64,000 nucleotides of DNA from Lewinellaceae bacterium (GTDB lineage: Bacteria; Bacteroidota; Bacteroidia; Chitinophagales; Saprospiraceae): positions 558,001 through 622,000 of the forward strand of contig JACJXW010000004.1 of the NCBI GenBank assembly GCA_020636405.1, read 5' to 3'. Below are positions 25,718 to 33,150 of this stretch, piece after piece (position 1 is the first letter of the stretch; each line of letters starts with the position of its first letter). The notes below the pieces were generated by a model that was not told the DNA's origin, searched no databases, and was given only the letters and a program-made list of their open reading frames with translations. A program made the position numbers and the translations under genes.

Positions 25718-27811
25718 TTACTCCACCGGCAGAATACTTACTGCCTGCCCCCCTCCCGGCGCCAGCTTTATGGCCATGGTGTCGCCCTTTTTCACCTCAG
25801 CGCTGGTGACGACAAAGGCCATGGGGTTGTCTTTCCAATGGGCCGTATCGCTGTCCTTGTAGATGGCGGCGCGATAGGCCTTGCCATCATCCAGGAAGTC
25901 GAGCGTGATGGTAAACTCGCGCGGCTCTTCGTTGGTGATGCTGCCGACGAACCACTTGTTCGTTCCCTTCTCCTTACGGGCGACGGTCAGGTACTGCCCG
26001 ATCTCGGCGTTAAGGATGCGCGTATCGTCCCAGTCGACGCCCACTTCCCGGATGAACTGGAAGGCGGGGTGGCCGGTGTAGTGCTCCGGCAGGTCGGCGG
26101 CCATCTGCAGGGGGCTGTAAATGGTGACGTATAGGGCCAGTTGTTTGGCCAGGGTGGTGTACACCCGGTTGTTGGGTTTGTATTTGTCGAAAGTGATGTC
26201 GAAGATGCCCGGCGTGTAATCGATCGGGCCTGCCAGCATGCGGGTAAAGGGGATGATGCAGGTATGGCTGGGCGGGTTGCCGTCGCTCCAGGCGTTGTAT
26301 TCCATACCGCGTACTCCCTCCTGCGCCAAGAGGTTGGGCCAGGTACGCTGCAGGCCTGTTTGCTTGACCGGCTCGTGGGCATTGATCATGATCTGGTATT
26401 TTGCCGCTGTCTCGATCACCTTGCGGTGGTGGCGCACCATATATTGCCCGTGGTGGCGCTCTCCTTTGGGCGTTATCGGCCCGGCATAGCCCGTTTTTAC
26501 CGCTTTGATGCCCAGCTTATTGTAAAATTCGAATGCCTTTTCCAGCTGTGATTCGTAGTGGTCCGCCTGCCCCCCTGTCTCGTGGTGGCCGATGAGGGCT
26601 ACATTTTTACTTTTGGCGTATTCCGCCAGGGCCTCAATGTCAAAGTCGGGATAAGGGGTGTAGAAGTTGAAATAGCCCAGGGTGTCCTGCCCCCAGTATT
26701 CCCAGCCCAGGTTCCAGCCCTCGATCAGCAAGCCGCGGATGTTGTTTTCAGCGTTGAAGTCGATGTACTTCCGGGTATTTTCGGTAGTAGCGCCGTGGCC
26801 GCTCCCCCCCTTGTCTCCCCAGGAGCCTGCCTGCTGCCGGAGGCTCCAGCTGGTGATGCCCAGGTGCAGTTCCCACCAGATACCGGTATACTTCATGGGC
26901 TCGATCCAGGAAACATCATTTATCTGGCTGGGCTCGTTAAGGTTGAGGAGGAGGTTGGAAGTGAGCAGCGCTCCAGGGGTATCGGTGGCCAGCACGGTGC
27001 GCCATGGGGAAACGAAGGGCGTTTTGGTGCGGACCTTCGTTCCGTCGCTCCACGGCACCAGCTCGCTCTGGAGCAGGTTGCCGGGCTGTATGCCCAGGGT
27101 CATTTCCGCATAGTCGGTCAGGTTCGCCTCGTGGAAGCTGAGGTACAGGCCGTCGTCGGTTTTCATGGTGACGGGGGTATTCACGGCGTGCGGATTGGCG
27201 ATGAAACGGTCGGCCCGATCCTGTATATTATAGTGGTAACCGGCGGTGTCGACCTCACTGAGGCGCGTATTATTGTACAGGTATTCGTAGCTGTCGTAGT
27301 CGGCCGGTATCCACCAGGCCAGGTGGTCGCCTGTGAGCCGGAACTGGGTGTACTCGTCCATTAGGGTCACCTCTTTCATGGCTTCCTGTTCGGGGAACTC
27401 GTAGCGGAAGCCCAGGCCGTCGTCGAAGAGGCGGAAGCGGATGTTCATTTTGCGGGGCTGCCCGCCTTTTTCAGACAGCTCTACGAACAGTTCGTTGTAA
27501 TGGTTGAGTACCTCCTTTTGGGTGCCCCATACTGGAGTCCAGCTCTCCCGTACTTCACCGGTTTGGGTGGAAACGATAGCGAAGCCTTCGCGTAGTGCGC
27601 CCGATTCCCGCAGGTTGAACCCCAGGCCGGAGGTGTCGATGACGGTGGCCCCGTTGCGGGTGAGGATGTACTGCGGGACGCCCGTATCAGATAGGAAGAA
27701 CTCCAGTTGCAGTAGCCCCTGAGGGGATTGAAGGGTAGTGGTTGGGGCTTCTTTCTGGCAGGAGAAGAGCAGGGCCAGAAACACTGAGGAGAGAAGAGTT
27801 AGGTTTTTCAT
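25718..27811 (-). CDS. Glycoside hydrolase family 97 (SusB-like alpha-glucosidase/alpha-galactosidase), lipoprotein
   Basis: 697 residues with a lipobox-like signal (LLSSVFLALLFSC), so probably a periplasmic or surface lipoprotein. The N-terminal beta-sandwich (about 25-280) is followed by the (beta/alpha)8 barrel (about 290-570). Family motifs seen are WWELHLGITSW, FNAENNIRGLLIEGWNLGWE, MINAHEPVKQTGLQRTWPN and EGVRGMEYNAWSDG; the acidic residues in HEP and in GMEYNAW are in the catalytic/calcium region. A C-terminal beta domain follows. GH97 enzymes remove alpha-linked glucose or galactose from oligosaccharides. The inverting and retaining subfamilies differ in active-site acids, which cannot be decided with confidence here. 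No SusC/SusD pair is nearby, so it is not in a classical polysaccharide utilisation locus. Confidence 0.9.
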   Translation of the reverse strand: MKNLTLLSSVFLALLFSCQKEAPTTTLQSPQGLLQLEFFLSDTGVPQYILTRNGATVIDTSGLGFNLRESGALREGFAIVSTQTGEVRESWTPVWGTQKEVLNHYNELFVELSEKGGQPRKMNIRFRLFDDGLGFRYEFPEQEAMKEVTLMDEYTQFRLTGDHLAWWIPADYDSYEYLYNNTRLSEVDTAGYHYNIQDRADRFIANPHAVNTPVTMKTDDGLYLSFHEANLTDYAEMTLGIQPGNLLQSELVPWSDGTKVRTKTPFVSPWRTVLATDTPGALLTSNLLLNLNEPSQINDVSWIEPMKYTGIWWELHLGITSWSLRQQAGSWGDKGGSGHGATTENTRKYIDFNAENNIRGLLIEGWNLGWEYWGQDTLGYFNFYTPYPDFDIEALAEYAKSKNVALIGHHETGGQADHYESQLEKAFEFYNKLGIKAVKTGYAGPITPKGERHHGQYMVRHHRKVIETAAKYQIMINAHEPVKQTGLQRTWPNLLAQEGVRGMEYNAWSDGNPPSHTCIIPFTRMLAGPIDYTPGIFDITFDKYKPNNRVYTTLAKQLALYVTIYSPLQMAADLPEHYTGHPAFQFIREVGVDWDDTRILNAEIGQYLTVARKEKGTNKWFVGSITNEEPREFTITLDFLDDGKAYRAAIYKDSDTAHWKDNPMAFVVTSAEVKKGDTMAIKLAPGGGQAVSILPVE

Positions 27812-27988
27812 CTTTATATAGCAGTTTAGTTGGCCGTCGTCGGGCGGCAGGGAGGGCGGAAAGTAATTTTGAAGGTATTATTGGGGAGTGGTTATTGATT
27901 ATTGCCGCCGTTTGGGGCCTTACAATATCCAATAACTGCTTGCCCGGAGTTTGGCAAATAACGGTGAAGGGATTTCTCATCCTGTCCA

Positions 27989-28416
27989 CTATTGTTCGTC
28001 AAAGCCGGGGCGAATGAATTTTTCCGCATTCGGAAAGGCTTGCTTCAGCCCTCTGCGCGACCGTTCCAATAATACTAACAAGCCAAGCAGCTCATCGGTG
28101 CGATCGGGAAGGTGGTTTAAGATAATTTTCCAGGCGCCAAGGCTGCGCTCGATGCAGGCCAGGGCCAGCTTGGCCGACCCATTGGCGTCGCTTTGGTGAG
28201 GGCCGGGCCAGAAGTCCTCCTCCATGGCATCGTAACCCTTCAGCGCACGGAAAGCTTTAGCGGACACCATGCCGGCGTACCATTGAACCACGGAAATGGC
28301 CTCTCTTCGGTAAGTTCCTGCTCCTGAGCATAGAGCAGGCAGCGGCTGGTGAAGGAGCAGCGTTCGCACCAGCGGTCGCAGTAATTGTAGATGCCGGGGA
28401 TGTTGGATTGTTGCAT
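27989..28416 (-). pseudogene. Frameshifted, internally deleted gene with a CDRWCERC cysteine motif
   Basis: From the ATG at 28416 the frame reads MQQSNIPGIYNYCDRWCERC followed by SFTSRCLLYAQEQE, then runs out at a TGA at 28240-28242. From about 28300 a different minus-strand frame continues with a well-formed helical protein (EAISVVQWYAGMVSAKAFRA ... SLGAWKIILNHLP) to the stop at 27989. The two halves look like the ends of one conserved Bacteroidota protein, with a cysteine-rich N-terminus (four Cys, possible metal site) and a helical C-terminus. They are joined by a frameshift near 28300, and probably a loss of the middle. Family name not known; a sequencing error is possible but would not explain the short middle. 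Confidence 0.6.
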
Positions 28417-28681
28417 GGCCTGATTGTTGGAGGGTTCGATTGCCCTTGGGCTCTGCCATTTTATGCCCAGGCAGGGTAAAGATCAAAAAAATGCCGAATA
28501 ACTTCAAGGACAGTTAAGCGGTTAAAACCCATTCCCGATCTCGCTATTTAAATGAATAAGTTTTCGATATATGCCTGATTAAGAGGTATATAGAAAAGCC
28601 ATTCCGGGCATTTTGTCACTTCCGCATGAAAAATAAAATTGTTTATTTACCTTCATCAGCAAAGATCAAAACATCCAAACC

Positions 28682-29968
28682 ATGAAGCCAGCTCAGCAGA
28701 TCCTGTTTTCCACCCTCTTCCTTTTCACAACATTTTCAGTTGCCGCCCAGCTCCAGTACCTCCACTGCGGACGCCTGATCGACTGCACCGGCGGCCAGGT
28801 ACGCGAAAAAGTGACGGTCATTGTCGATGGAAAAACGATCAAAGAGGTGCGCGACGGGTATACCCGGGCCGAAAGTGGTGCAACCGTGATCGACCTGAAA
28901 GACAAAACCGTCCTGCCCGGCCTGATGGACCTGCACGTGCACATCGAAGGGGAGAGCAACCCCCGCAGCTACCTGGACCGCTTTCGGCTCAACGATGCCG
29001 ATGTCGCCCTGAGGGCTACGGCCTATGCCCGCCGCACCCTGATGGCCGGCTTCACGACCGTGCGCGACCTGGGCGGCTCAGGCGTCAACGTATCCCTGCG
29101 CAACGCCATCAACCAGAGCTTTGTCGACGGCCCCCGCATCTTCACTGCCGAGAAGGCCATCGGCACCACCGGCGGCCACGCCGACCCCACCAACGGCGTC
29201 CGCCGGGGCCTGATGGAATACGCCGGCCCGGAAGTGGGCGTCATCAACGGCCCGGACGATGCCTGGCAGGCCGTCCGACAACGTTACCAGAACGGGGCCG
29301 ACCTCATCAAGATCACCGCTACCGGCGGAGTGCTTAGCCTGGCCAAAGACGGCAGCAACCCACAGTTCACCCTGGAAGAGGCCACCGCCATTGTACAGGC
29401 AGCCAAGGACTACGGCATGACAACGGCCGCACATGCCCACGGCCCCGAAGGCATGAAACGGGCGGTACTGGCCGGCATCACCACCATCGAACACGGCACC
29501 ATGATGACCGAAGAAGTGATGGATCTGATGGTCGAAAAAGGCACCTATTTCGTGCCGACCATATCTGCCGGCAAGTTCGTCGCCGAAAAGGCCAAAGAGG
29601 AAGGTTACTTTCCCGCCATTATCGTGCCCAAAGCCCTGGCCATCGGCCCGCAGATACAGGATACTTTCGCGAAAGCCTATAAAAAGGGCGTGAAGATCGC
29701 CTTCGGGACGGACACCGGCGTTAGCCCTCACGGGGACAATGCGAAAGAGTTCCTCTATATGACAGAGGCCGGTATGCCGCCTATGGAAGCCATCCGATCC
29801 GCCACCGTCACTACCGCCGAAGTGCTGGGCCTATCCGATCAGCTGGGTACCATCGAAGCGGGCAAACTGGCGGACATCATCGCAGTGAAAGACAACCCAC
29901 TGGAGAATATAAAGACATTGCTGGAGGTGGAATTTGTGATGAAGGAGGGTAAGGTGTATAAGGAGTAA
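28682..29968 (+). CDS. Secreted amidohydrolase (imidazolonepropionase/dipeptidase-like metal-dependent hydrolase)
   Basis: 428 residues with a Sec signal peptide (1-22, ending FSVAAQ). The amidohydrolase-superfamily metal sites are visible: HxH in LMDLHVHIEG, the carbamylated Lys candidate in LIKITATGGV, His in AAHAHG and in TTIEHGT, and Asp in IAFGTDTGVSPHG. The small beta-sandwich halves are at both ends (QYLHCGRLIDCTGGQ and KLADIIAVKDNPLENIKTL). Close homologues are secreted or periplasmic enzymes that cleave N-acyl or prolyl dipeptides. Exact substrate is not deducible. It is a single-gene unit with a hairpin downstream. Confidence 0.85.
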   Translation: MKPAQQILFSTLFLFTTFSVAAQLQYLHCGRLIDCTGGQVREKVTVIVDGKTIKEVRDGYTRAESGATVIDLKDKTVLPGLMDLHVHIEGESNPRSYLDRFRLNDADVALRATAYARRTLMAGFTTVRDLGGSGVNVSLRNAINQSFVDGPRIFTAEKAIGTTGGHADPTNGVRRGLMEYAGPEVGVINGPDDAWQAVRQRYQNGADLIKITATGGVLSLAKDGSNPQFTLEEATAIVQAAKDYGMTTAAHAHGPEGMKRAVLAGITTIEHGTMMTEEVMDLMVEKGTYFVPTISAGKFVAEKAKEEGYFPAIIVPKALAIGPQIQDTFAKAYKKGVKIAFGTDTGVSPHGDNAKEFLYMTEAGMPPMEAIRSATVTTAEVLGLSDQLGTIEAGKLADIIAVKDNPLENIKTLLEVEFVMKEGKVYKE

Positions 29969-30000
29969 GCTTAGCAATACAGTGGAAATACAATGGAAAT

Positions 30001-30038
30001 GCTCGCCCTGTGGAATTTGATGGTTCTACAGGGCGAGC
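30001..30038 (+). terminator. Hairpin downstream of the amidohydrolase gene
   Basis: A 15-bp stem with one G-T pair (30001-30015 with 30024-30038) and an 8-nt loop, followed by CCGCGTTTTGG. It is a plausible intrinsic terminator for 28682-29968 and separates that gene from the Gly-Gly/DUF4132 operon. Confidence 0.6.
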
Positions 30039-30203
30039 CGCGTTTTGGCGCACGACGTATTTCTACCCCGGCAGCATATTTGCACAGGCGGCTGACGGAG
30101 CGCTTCCATTGGAGGAGAGGAGGGATAGAAATCAAAGTGTAATTTTTTTGATTACATTGTTAAAAAAGTAATTAAAAAAATGACACTATTTCCTTTTTAT
30201 GCA

Positions 30204-30211
30204 TATATTTG
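30204..30211 (+). promoter_or_regulatory. TATATTTG: -7 promoter box of the beta-grasp/DUF4132 operon
   Basis: Exact TAnnTTTG match 24 nt before the ATG at 30236, in an AT-rich stretch. It fits a transcript start near 30218 and shows that the operon has its own promoter. It also argues against the upstream in-frame start at 30209, which overlaps the box. Confidence 0.6.
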
Positions 30212-30235
30212 AGCTGTCAACCAAACATCTCTGCT

Positions 30236-30625
30236 ATGCAAACCCTCATCATTCAGGATGAATCCTTTGCCGGATCCATTCTCCAGCAGCTGGAAATAGA
30301 AGTAGAAAGCGAACGGGCTACTGTTCGCGATATCATCACCGCCCGCGTATATGCCGAGGTAGGGAAGTATAATCAAAAAGTAGATAAGGTGCGGAGTTGG
30401 TTTATTGGGATTCACCCAAAGGAGCAGGAACTGAACCGGACGGGGCAGCGGCCGCCCGAGGTAGATGCCGAACAACAATCCTACATTGCCCTGCGGGCTT
30501 TTCAGGAAAACCGCTTCTTCGTCTTTGTCGACAACCGGCAGGTGGAGTCCCTGGATGAGGAATTCCTGCTCCAGCCTGACACCAAAGTATCCTTTCTAAA
30601 ACTCACCCCGCTGGTAGGCGGATAA
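30236..30625 (+). CDS. Beta-grasp (ubiquitin/MoaD-like) protein ending in a free Gly-Gly
   Basis: 129 residues, no signal peptide. The C-terminal third (FVFVDNRQVESLDEEFLLQP then DTKVSFLKLTPLVGG) follows the MoaD/ThiS pattern, in which a last beta strand leads to a P-x-x-G-G tail, and the stop codon comes directly after Gly-Gly. The N-terminal part (LEIEVESERATVRDIITARV) fits the first hairpin and helix of the fold. An insertion of about 45 residues (KVRSWFIGIHPKEQELNRTG region) separates the two, so it is longer than a plain MoaD (about 80). It is followed after 11 nt by the DUF4132 gene, with its own promoter box upstream. No E1, JAB protease, E2 or molybdopterin gene is in the window. Possible roles are a protein modifier, a sulfur carrier, or a non-conjugated partner of DUF4132. 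The fold call rests on motif pattern only. Confidence 0.65.
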   Translation: MQTLIIQDESFAGSILQQLEIEVESERATVRDIITARVYAEVGKYNQKVDKVRSWFIGIHPKEQELNRTGQRPPEVDAEQQSYIALRAFQENRFFVFVDNRQVESLDEEFLLQPDTKVSFLKLTPLVGG

Positions 30626-30636
30626 ATTCCGGATCT

Positions 30637-33141
30637 ATGAAAGCGCTCCTTAGAAAACTGGGCCTGGTTTCCGCCGAGCCTGAACCCCGCCAACAACAAC
30701 GTACCGCGAGCCCCGAAGAAAAGTTGCTTCACCGCCTCCGCACCGAAGTAGGGAGGCAGGTGAATACCCCTTTTATAACCGTTGACCTCAGTAACCTGGA
30801 GGCCTATGAAGCGGTCAAAGCAGCGGAAAATGACGTAAAAAAAGCCCTTCTCCTACTGCTGATAAAGCGTTGGGGGCAAGACGCCTCCTTCAACCCCTAT
30901 GCGGGTAGAGATCACCTGGAGTGGATGCTCTTCAGCAGTGTCCTGCGCTCCCGGCTGAACTATACCGGTGAAGAGTTGGCAACTTTGTTGCGGCTACTGC
31001 ATCAGCATAAATTACTCCAACAGTACGGTTTCCCGTACGACACCCTGCTCCGGCAGGCCCGAAACTGTATTGAGGCCCACGGGCTGGAGGCAGCGCTGGA
31101 GTCGGCCATAGCGGCCGTAATGCCCCCCTTCCACCCTCATTGGGAAAGTGCACAAGAAAGGAAATTCAAGCGTGGCCTGAGAAGCCTGGCGCACCTGCCG
31201 GAAGGTAAAGAAATACTGGAAAATACAGATGCGCTGGGCCGGGCGGTCAATGATTTTCTGATGGGCCTCAACGAAAAAAGCTATGCTTTCTGGGCGGAAT
31301 TGGTAAATCACCTGGTGGGGCTGGACAAAGGTAGCCGTCCATCGAATAAATGGATGGAAGAGGGGAAGCTGATCCTGGGGAAATTCGACGCCGGCGCCCT
31401 CCGGGCACAGTTTGCCGAATGGTTGGCCGGCGCCGCCATGGAGTTGGGTATGTTGTTGAAGGAGAACCGGCACGCCGTATTGTGGAGCCCCAAAAATGAA
31501 GCTTTCCTGCGCAACCTGATCTGGCTGTCCCCACAATTGGGCGACGAAAACCTGAACCTGGGGATCGTAAAGTTTGGCCTGCTGTCCCTGCGAAAGATCA
31601 GTGGGCATGGCCCGTATTCCCTGAAACTGGGCAACGCCTGTGCCTATGCTTTCCGCCTGTTGCCTTTTCAGGATGGCGTCCGGCACCTGTCTACCTTTAA
31701 GGCCAAGGTGAAGCACAAGACTTTCCTGAAACAGGTCGATCGACTGCTGGCCGAAGTGGCAGAGGAGGCCGGCCGGCCGGTAACGGAGATCGAGGAGGTC
31801 GCCGTGCCGACATTGGGTTTGAATGCGGCCCATGAGCTCCATCGGGAAATCGGAGCATACCAGGCCGTGTTGAGGGTAAGGCGTTCCAATGCAGTGGAGC
31901 TGGTTTGGCGGCGGCCGGACGGGAAGGAACAGAAAAGTACTCCGAAAACTATCCAGGAGGAATTTGCCGGGGAGTTGAAGGAACTACGCCAGGTGGCCAA
32001 GGAAGCCAAGGCCCTGCTGCCGGTACAGCAACTGCGGATCGAACAGCTGTTCCTGCGCCGGCAAGACTGGCGGTTCGAAGATTGGTTCCCTTACTACGCC
32101 GGGCACCCGGTGGTGGGCGTGATAGCCGCACGCCTGATCTGGGCTTTCTCCAGAAACGGAGAAGAATGGGCTCCTGCCTTTTATCATAATGGATCCTGGG
32201 TAGACAACAGGGGGAAAAAGATAGATTGGATCACCGGCGGCGTTCGGGTGAAGCTGTGGCACCCCATCAGCAGTACGACGGAAGAGGTCCGCCAATGGCG
32301 TCAATGGCTGGTGGATAAAAACATTCAACAACCCTTTAAACAGGCCCACCGGGAGGTCTATGTAATCACCGATGCCGAGTTAGCCACCCGCGACTATTCC
32401 AACCGCTTTGCCGGGCACATCCTGAGGCAGCACCAGATGGCCGCTCTGGCGCGGGCCCGCGGCTGGAACTACCAGCTCATGGGGGCATGGGATTGCCACA
32501 ATATCCCCACCCGCTTCCTCCCCGAATGGGGCATCCATATAGAATACTGGGCCGATGCCGACTGGAATGGAGAAACGACCGGCGCCGGCATCTTCCATTA
32601 CATTTTCACCGACCAGGTGCGCTTTACCAATGGGCAAGAGCGTATGGACTTGATTGACGTGCCCCCCGTCGTTTTTTCCGAGCTGATGCGCGATGTAGAC
32701 CTCTTCGTCGGCGTGGCGAGCATCGGCAACGACCCGGAATGGCAGGACCGGGGCGGCGACAACCGCTTTGCTACCTACTGGCGACAATACGCTCTGACAG
32801 CCGATCTGTCGGTACAGTCCGAAGCCCGCAGGGAACTACTTGAAAACCTGCTTCCCCGATTGGGCATCAGCAAAATAGCTCATATCGATGGCCGCTACCT
32901 GGTAGTGAAAGGCAAGCTGCGCACCTACAAGATCCACATCGGCAGCACCAATATTCTGATGGAGCCCAACGATCAATACCTCTGCATCGTACCCGACCGG
33001 AGGAGCAAGCCGATGGAGAAGGTCTTTCTTCCATTTGAAGGCGACGGCGGCCTGTCCATCCTGCTGAGCAAGGCCTTCCTGTTGGCTAAGGACGATGAAA
33101 TTACGGACCAGAGCATTGTGCGGCAGATCACGAGGGCTTAG
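30637..33141 (+). CDS. DUF4132 domain protein (MolR-like C-terminal region)
   Basis: 834 residues, cytosolic, no signal peptide. The N-terminal two-thirds are helical repeats (for example NACAYAFRLLPFQDGVRHLS). DUF4132 lies at about 535-690, with the typical VKLWHPISSTTEEVRQWRQW, QPFKQAHREVYVITDAE and YSNRFAGHILRQHQMAAL segments. The C-terminal 100 or so residues (LPRLGISKIAHIDGRYLVVK) form the conserved tail module of this family. The family includes E. coli MolR/YehI-type proteins and often occurs in bacteria with complex behaviour; no biochemical activity is established. It starts 11 nt after the Gly-Gly beta-grasp gene and is clearly co-transcribed. It ends nine bases from the convergent kinase gene. 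Confidence 0.8.
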   Translation: MKALLRKLGLVSAEPEPRQQQRTASPEEKLLHRLRTEVGRQVNTPFITVDLSNLEAYEAVKAAENDVKKALLLLLIKRWGQDASFNPYAGRDHLEWMLFSSVLRSRLNYTGEELATLLRLLHQHKLLQQYGFPYDTLLRQARNCIEAHGLEAALESAIAAVMPPFHPHWESAQERKFKRGLRSLAHLPEGKEILENTDALGRAVNDFLMGLNEKSYAFWAELVNHLVGLDKGSRPSNKWMEEGKLILGKFDAGALRAQFAEWLAGAAMELGMLLKENRHAVLWSPKNEAFLRNLIWLSPQLGDENLNLGIVKFGLLSLRKISGHGPYSLKLGNACAYAFRLLPFQDGVRHLSTFKAKVKHKTFLKQVDRLLAEVAEEAGRPVTEIEEVAVPTLGLNAAHELHREIGAYQAVLRVRRSNAVELVWRRPDGKEQKSTPKTIQEEFAGELKELRQVAKEAKALLPVQQLRIEQLFLRRQDWRFEDWFPYYAGHPVVGVIAARLIWAFSRNGEEWAPAFYHNGSWVDNRGKKIDWITGGVRVKLWHPISSTTEEVRQWRQWLVDKNIQQPFKQAHREVYVITDAELATRDYSNRFAGHILRQHQMAALARARGWNYQLMGAWDCHNIPTRFLPEWGIHIEYWADADWNGETTGAGIFHYIFTDQVRFTNGQERMDLIDVPPVVFSELMRDVDLFVGVASIGNDPEWQDRGGDNRFATYWRQYALTADLSVQSEARRELLENLLPRLGISKIAHIDGRYLVVKGKLRTYKIHIGSTNILMEPNDQYLCIVPDRRSKPMEKVFLPFEGDGGLSILLSKAFLLAKDDEITDQSIVRQITRA

Positions 33142-33150
33142 GATGGCCGG

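Noticed and set aside
30236..33141. Known bacterial ubiquitin-like (Bil), CBASS-type or molybdopterin operon
   Set aside because: No E1, E2, JAB, cyclase, MoaE or MoeB-like gene adjoins the pair.
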